64,000 nucleotides of DNA. It comes from Aphrocallistes beatrix (lineage: Eukaryota > Porifera > Hexactinellida > Sceptrulophora > Aphrocallistidae). Made by a program: the position numbers and the translations under genes. Below the pieces are notes generated by a model. The model searched no databases, had not been told where the DNA came from, and worked only from the letters and a program-made list of their open reading frames with translations. This document shows positions 58,456-64,000 of the stretch, one piece after another; within the stretch, counting starts at the first letter, position 1; each line of letters begins with the position of its first letter. The stretch spans positions 6,359,524 to 6,423,523 of the forward strand of contig OY725488.1 of NCBI GenBank assembly GCA_963281255.1, read 5' to 3'.

Positions 58456-59226
58456 TTAGACAAACCTCAAGTTTTCCGATTTCTTAGCGACGAGGCAGAT
58501 GAGCAGTAGAGGAAGGAGAATGACGGTAATAGCAATTACCAATATGGCTACGCCCAGCCCTATCATGACGTAGGAGTATGTCGTCAGGAGATCCAAGAGA
58601 ATTACACCGCACCCGTCAGTCCTGTACAGGGTTGGGTCTCCACTGAGGGTACAGTTCGAAATCCCAAAGCAACAGCCCCCAGGGAGAGCTGTGTTGTTGC
58701 CAATAGTTGGAATGTTGGCGTAGTCACTGGGTCCATTGACGCCGCAACATTTAAAGGTGACCTGGAGCGTAACAATGATCTCTTCTATACTGCTCGGGTT
58801 GTTGACTAGAGTGTCGTTGAAGAGTGCTAGCAAGCCAGATGTGAATCTCATAGTGATAAAGCTCTGATAGATAACTGTTAGGACGACCCCCGCGATTCCG
58901 CATAGCAATACTATCGTCATCCCACAGACCGCTATCACCAGCAGACAGATGGACACTCCTCTCAAGGCTTTGTTACCCGAGGCGTAGGAGGTGTAGGAAC
59001 CAACAATCGAGAAAAAGGAAACAATTGCAATGAACAAACCGATAGCAATGACAAGGCCGAATGCGGTGTTGAAAAATAAAATGAAGGCTGAAGCGTTGAG
59101 TTGATTCACCAGCACAACACCAGCTATCCCAATGGCCAAGACTGCCATGCCCAACATCAGTATGAACAAGTTCACGATGATGTTAAGAACGGCCAGAATA
59201 ATACGGTAGACAGCTGAAAACTCCAT
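58456..59226 (-). CDS. tetraspanin
   Basis: Single exon, 256 residues. Four hydrophobic segments (about 12-36, 50-76, 91-118, 218-246) frame a small and a large extracellular loop. The large loop carries the tetraspanin signature CCG (160-162), a second CC at 185-186, and further cysteines at 192 and 206, plus N-glycosylation sites (NNT, NCT). The cytoplasmic tail is short and basic. Tetraspanins organise membrane microdomains with integrins and other partners. The exact subfamily is not clear. A Met at the first residue gives the usual short cytoplasmic N-terminus. Confidence 0.9.
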   Translation of the reverse strand: MEFSAVYRIILAVLNIIVNLFILMLGMAVLAIGIAGVVLVNQLNASAFILFFNTAFGLVIAIGLFIAIVSFFSIVGSYTSYASGNKALRGVSICLLVIAVCGMTIVLLCGIAGVVLTVIYQSFITMRFTSGLLALFNDTLVNNPSSIEEIIVTLQVTFKCCGVNGPSDYANIPTIGNNTALPGGCCFGISNCTLSGDPTLYRTDGCGVILLDLLTTYSYVMIGLGVAILVIAITVILLPLLLICLVAKKSENLRFV

Positions 59227-59799
59227 TCTGTTTGGAAAGTTCTGAAGGCAAGTTTATTAGCTATTAATTATATGAATTGTGAATAATAATAACAATAGGT
59301 TAACAATAAATAATACGAATTTGTATCTGAAATCTGAAATATGATAAGTTCCATGTCCATTAGTCCTACCTATGGCCTTATCAGATACGCCGAATATGCA
59401 ATGTACTGTACTATAAGTGAATATCATGCATAGTTTGGGCGGGATTATGTCCTAAGTTATGGACATCATCCATATCTAAGAAACAGTCCATTAACTATTT
59501 TAAGATTCAGTCGATGAGCTGTTTACGAACTTATTGGTAGAATAGTATAATAATTATGTCATGACGCCATATTAGCAGAACTTTGAAGGAACACACCCAT
59601 TGTTTCGGAGATAATAGATATACAGGGTACGTCAAAAATTCTGCAACAATAAATTTACTTCTTTAATTAAGTTCGAAATTGAATTTTTTTTCCTGATTAA
59701 ATATATCTATAGCTACATACTAATATAATATTCCATTGGTTTATATGGCGTAATAATCGATAAGAAACTTTTGTTAATGTACGGCCATAAAATGTATTT

Positions 59800-60100
59800 G
59801 GCACTCGAGATCTTTATTTTTAAACAAGCGAGCTTACTTATCCATAACGGCCACCTGTATACAACGGCCATTTTGACCAGTCCCTTGGGTGGCCGTTATC
59901 GACAGGTTCGACTGTTTATACATATGTTACTAACTCACAAATATTCACATTATAATCTACAAATTATAAAATCCTATATTACCCGGTTGAAAACTCGATT
60001 CAAGCAAAATAATTATTTTTTTAAGAGGCGTGAAAATATGTTAATAATTTTAAAAAATCATCATACTTTCAAAGTGCGAAAATCGGATTCTACATAGTGA
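59800..60100 (-). repeat. dispersed AT-rich repeat, copy 2, with an ACGGCCA element end
   Basis: Inverted relative of 30840-31160. On its left side CATAACGGCCACC and GGTGGCCGTTATC face each other, a small inverted-repeat unit of a type common in invertebrate MITEs. Confidence 0.65.
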
Positions 60101-60406
60101 AAAAGTGAAATATCCTGCTTTGGTCGTTGAGATCTTACAAAATGAATATAAGCTTATAAAAACGGAAATTATGAGATTTCGCGAATAAATCGCGATTGAA
60201 ACGCAGTGTGACTAATTGTTTTGCATTTTTTCAGAGGTGTAAAAATGTCGATTAGATACTCGAACTTAATCATAGATTTTACACCACCAACCTCGTGGGA
60301 CGGAATGAATTTACCATATACGTATGTAATAGTTAAACACTCTCTGAGAGGTGGACGACATATCTCTACAACGGACAAAAGCTATGTCCCCAATGTGTCC
60401 GTTTTG

Positions 60407-60861
60407 CAGGGTTGCCGTGGGAATGGAATTTCAATACCCATCCCCATTCCATCCCCACAGGATTTCTGTGGGAATACCCATAAAACCCACAGAAACCCAC
60501 AAGAAAACGGGCTTGCCTAATTTCCGGGACTGGACGGGACCGTCCCGGAAAATCTAGATACCTAATTTCCGGGACGGGACGGCATCCCGTCCCGGGAATT
60601 AGGTATCTTCACCCGTCCCGTACCGGAAATTAGGCATCTTAACCCGTCCCGTCCCGGAAATTAGGCACCAGTTAACCTGTCCCGTCCCGGAAATTAGGTA
60701 CCTTTTCTGTCCCGTCCCGGAGATTAGGCATGCCCCAAGAAACAGAAAACCCACAGAACCCACATGTGGGAATACCCATAGGCTTAAAGTCATTCCCATT
60801 CCCATCCCATATGGGAATACCCATGGGAAACCCACAGATTCCCATTCCCACGGCAACCCTG
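60407..60861. mobile_element. hAT-type element with exact 8-bp target duplication and internal array
   Basis: A 455-bp element with ends CAGGGTTGCCGTGGGAATGG matched at the right by CAGGGTTGCCGTGGGAATGG, flanked by identical octamers CCGTTTTG at 60399-60406 and 60862-60869. The centre (about 60515-60730) is an array of units like GTCCCGTCCCGGAAATTAGG, first in one orientation then the other. Sub-terminal GGGAATACCCAT words repeat. Non-coding. Confidence 0.92.
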
Positions 60862-61415
60862 CCGTTTTGACTTCAGACTTTCACTGTATAGGATTAATTT
60901 TATTTCTAGGCACCTAATACATATATGAGCCACTGGTAATAGGCAATTGAAATGCAGAATAATTACAACAATCCTTCTTATTTTTAAGTAAAAAGTTGTT
61001 GCAGAAATGTTGACGCACTCTGTAGACGTAACAATGTTCAAAATTCCTTGTTGAACAACTACAATTCTCAGCGGGAAACTACTGAGGAGCTGTAGCAGTC
61101 ATGCCTCCATTGGGGCCGTATATACAGTTACTGTAAACCATGTAGAAACTCAGTACTTGAATATATGTCTTACTCTTACTCGTCAGGTAATGCCATTATT
61201 CCATAAGTTAGAATTGTAGAAAACTTAGCACTGATGTCAACAAATACAATAAATAATTTTAAACCATATAGAAACGAATGGAAAAGATACTTGACATAGT
61301 ATGGTATCCGACATTAAAATACACGTATTATTTACGTTAAACATACGAGTAAACTGTTTTGAGGATAAACTTTCTTATAAATTCTGTAAGAACAAAGGTT
61401 GTGTCGTTATATGAA

Positions 61416-61923
61416 TTATTTCTTTTTCCCATAGCTAAGAGGTTTCCCAGCCTCCACACCTCTCAGTTTCACTCCTAGAGCTCGTTCTAGCTTTCCGATG
61501 ATAGCTTGGTTGGGAATCGCCCTTCCAGCCTCGTAATCGTTAACCACTTGAGGTTTCTCGTTAGCTTTAGTAGCTAGTTCCTTCTGAGTCATTCCTTTGT
61601 CCATCCTAGCTTGCTGTAACAGTCTGAGAGAACAGAGCATAAACAGTACTCTTACTTGCGTATATTACGTATACGTGGTAGAGACTGACTTACTTGCTGA
61701 ATTCAAATGAAACCTTGTCATGCTTCAACTCTTCCGTTTCTCGATCTAACTTGATCGTGTCCTTAACAGGCGCAGACTGCTTGTTAGAAGTTGCACCAAA
61801 CTTCTCTGATACTTGGACAGCTTCTCCCTTGCGCATAGCAGAGTTTATCGCTTGCTTGGACTTGCTGTCCTTGGATGATATACCTCTTCCGATAGAAACA
61901 TGTTCTGGATCCCATTCAGCCAT
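61416..61923 (-). CDS. EDF1: multiprotein bridging factor 1 / EDF1
   Basis: Two exons on the minus strand, 61923-61694 and 61623-61416, splice within a Lys codon to 145 residues (human 148). The N-terminal half has the MBF1 pattern with [16 protein letters not shown] and KLDRETEEL. The C-terminal half is a Cro/C1-type helix-turn-helix (about 75-130: [26 protein letters not shown]) ending in a basic tail GKKK. MBF1/EDF1 binds TBP and bZIP factors and also stalled collided ribosomes. Start codon is the first Met and gives the normal length. About 230 bp separate it from the ACLY stop codon upstream on the same strand. Confidence 0.94.
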
Positions 61924-62152
61924 TCAAGAAAACTAATTACCTATTTCTACTCACCAAAGTAAAACAAATCAATCTTAGTGCGATAGTCCGTGACAATAAT
62001 TAGTATGTGCTAGTGCTACTGATAAATGAAACAAATCAATTCAACTGAAATGGTGCTAAATTTGAACTATGCAAAACGACCCTAAATTCGAATGGAATTG
62101 AACAAATCTGAATATTTACTCTAATCGCCTACAGCTGTGTATGAATGGTCTC

Positions 62153-64000
62153 TTAAGTGAGACTGGCATCTTCAGGACTGATGTAGGTGATATCGTCCCA
62201 CGGGTGTCGGTACAGTCCTTGTTTCAGTCTCTTCTGGTCCAAATAGTGTCCTATCAGCCCAGTACTCCTCCCTAGCACGAACAGTCCGTTCAGGACCCCA
62301 GCTTCTATAAGCTCCACAGCTTCCTCAGGTGTGAATGCTCCGCAGTGACGCAGTAGGTCTACAAATGCCGTAGCGATGCACCCGTCCACGTTAAGAATGA
62401 GGTTCGGCTTCTTGCTGGTCGTGATCTTCTCCACCTCGAGCGCGTAGCTGAGGAGAGTGGCGGAGGGGAAGTTCTTGAAGACGAAGTTCTTCATTATCTC
62501 TACTCTCATGTCTGGGTTGTTGACTGACTTCACCCTGTGTCCAATTCCCATGATGAGTTTATGCTCCTTGCGCGTGGTGTTGACAAAGTCCATAGGGGAG
62601 AGTCCGGCATCATAAGCAGCGGAAAATTGTTTCGCAGCTCCGTCCAACGCACCTCCAAATCTGTCCCCAATCGTCAACAGGCCCGAGACCAGGGATGAGA
62701 TGAGGTCCTTCCCCGCACGCGCCGTTATAATTGTGTTGTGCGCGCCTGAAACCGCTGGTCCATGGTCCGCGGTCAGAATCAGGCACATCTCAATGAACTT
62801 GGACGCGTACGGAGGCAGTCTCCTCTGGAACCAGAGCAGCCCCAGCACCCCGCCGATCCCCAGCTCCTGAGAGAAGATGTCAGTGATGGGGGTCCCCGCG
62901 TACAGGAGTTCGTCCCCGCGCTCGTCGCAGATACTGGACATGAAGGAGGAGGGCTTCCGGATCAGACCCAGCTCCTGGGCCCAGGAGTAGTCCATCGGTA
63001 CCTGCGGGGGCTCTACCTCTGGCTGAGGCTGTATCCTACCTGCGCCGGACACAGTACATATCACACCGCCATAGGATGCGTAACAACTTAAGTCAAGTCT
63101 TACCTGCGACTACCAACTCGTCGTATTTCTCTTTGATTAGCAAGGCGAGGGAATCGAAACTCTTGGGCACCAGGGCCCCAGCCTCTCTGAGAGCTGAGTT
63201 CTTAGCGACTGCGGACTCCTGAGCGGAGTTCGCACAGGAACCCGCGTGTCCGAACTGCACGTCCGAGGAGAACATCTCGGCACAGGTCCCGATGCACCAG
63301 GTGATCAGCGGTTTGTTGATGCGGCCAGAGCGAATCGCCTCACACACCAGATACTCCTCCACGCCCCCGACCTCTCCTAGCATCACCAGCATCTCCACCT
63401 GGGCTGAGTCCTGGTACCGCAGCAAGTGGTCCAGGAAGTTGGAGCCCGGGTACCTAAGGGGACACGTGGTTGCCTTAGCAGATAAGGAGGAAGTAGAGTG
63501 AGATAGGCTACCTGTCTCCTCCTATGGCCACGCCCTCGAACACTCCGTTCGTGTTCCTGGCCAGGATGTTGTTGAGCTCGTTGGACATCCCGCCGGACCT
63601 GCTGACGTAGGCCACGCTGCCCGGCCGGTAGAGTTTAGAAGTGAGGATATTGTCCAGCATCCCCCCCGTGTTTCCTATCTTGAAGCAGCCGGCCTTTATG
63701 CCCCCCACGGTAGCAGGACCGATGATGACCACCCCTTTCTCCTGAGCCCGCTTGTTGATGAGCTTGGTCTTGTTCTCAGGGATCCCCTCCGCGATGATCG
63801 CGATACACGAGACCTGAGGGTACTCCAGCGCCTCCATGGTGCTATCGAAAGCGGAACGTAGAGAGGCGAAGTTGATGAGTACGTCGGCCTGCGGATGCCT
63901 CTTCATGGCTGTGTCTAGCTCTTTGTAGCAGGGGATGAAGATCTCTTTGTGTCCCCAGTAGAACTTCTGCTTGTGATTCCCAGTGAACGGGTAGACCATG
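62153..64000 (-). CDS. ACLY: ATP-citrate synthase (ATP citrate lyase), C-terminal half; 5' part beyond window
   Basis: Minus strand, partial. Three exons visible, 64000-63512, 63453-63104 and 63039-62153, all in phase, covering about 575 residues that correspond to the C-terminal half of animal ACLY (about 1100 residues in all). The visible part starts inside the CoA-binding/ligase region ([20 protein letters not shown]). It includes the phosphohistidine motif VQFGHAGSC that carries the citryl-phosphate chemistry, the linker [13 protein letters not shown] segment ([13 protein letters not shown]), and the complete citrate-synthase-like lyase domain ([40 protein letters not shown]). The enzyme makes cytosolic acetyl-CoA from citrate, CoA and ATP for lipid synthesis and acetylation. 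The tail after the lyase domain is short (ISPEDASLT). Confidence 0.95.

Larger units (their letters stand above)
59227..61415. other. intergenic region with repeats
   Basis: 2.2 kb between the tetraspanin start and the EDF1 stop. Contains a dispersed repeat at 59.80-60.10 kb and a hAT element at 60407-60861. No gene seen. Confidence 0.65.

Overview
This is nuclear DNA of an animal. Protein-coding genes are split by short GT-AG introns, and the gene set is metazoan: a CREB3-type bZIP with a transmembrane segment, an MBT/SLED/SAM Polycomb-type protein, a TNNI3K-type ankyrin-kinase, OPA1, peroxisomal HSD17B4, a DRAM/TMEM150 protein, a tetraspanin, a Neuralized-type RING protein, ZFAND4, EDF1, PSMC6, a Rab22/31-type GTPase and ATP-citrate lyase. 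The genome is AT-rich and compact within genes but dense in small transposons between them. A sponge or another early-branching animal fits best, but the species assignment is a guess. No bacterial, viral or organellar segment, rRNA, tRNA or CRISPR array was recognised.

Layout. 1-1407: CREB3-like bZIP (+), probably cut at its 5' end. 2290-3972: VWA protein (-). 4-11.6 kb: gene-poor, with a GGTCC-type repeat array, MITEs and one exon-like orphan. 11.6-17.9 kb: SFMBT/SCM-like gene (+). 20.25-21.83 kb: PSMC6 proteasome ATPase (+). 21.8-32.4 kb: a transposon-rich stretch with two weak small-gene candidates. 32.4-35.0 kb: HSD17B4 (+). 35.6 kb: small membrane protein (+). 36.05-37.15 kb: nested transposons. 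38.0-41.9 kb: OPA1 (+). 42.4-43.2 kb: DRAM-like (+). 44.5-51.4 kb: a 26-exon TNNI3K-like gene (+). 52.05-53.44 kb: RING protein (-). 55.3-59.2 kb: Rab, ZFAND4 and tetraspanin (all -). 61.4-64.0 kb: EDF1 and the C-terminal half of ACLY (both -), ACLY running off the right edge.

Gene structures were rebuilt by reading splice sites and checking that the coding phase carries across every junction. For the SFMBT-like, PSMC6, HSD17B4, OPA1, TNNI3K, ZFAND4, EDF1 and ACLY models all junctions stay in frame. The neighbouring genes are unrelated housekeeping or signalling genes and show no operon logic.

The most distinctive signal outside the genes is the set of small non-autonomous DNA transposons. 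Five hAT-type elements have exact 8-bp target duplications (10500-10704, 29975-30128, 36055-37146, 43330-43662, 60407-60861). Several TA-flanked fold-back elements are present, one nested inside a hAT element. Large palindromic arrays of short words occur at 5.3 kb and 29.3 kb. No transposase gene was seen in the window.
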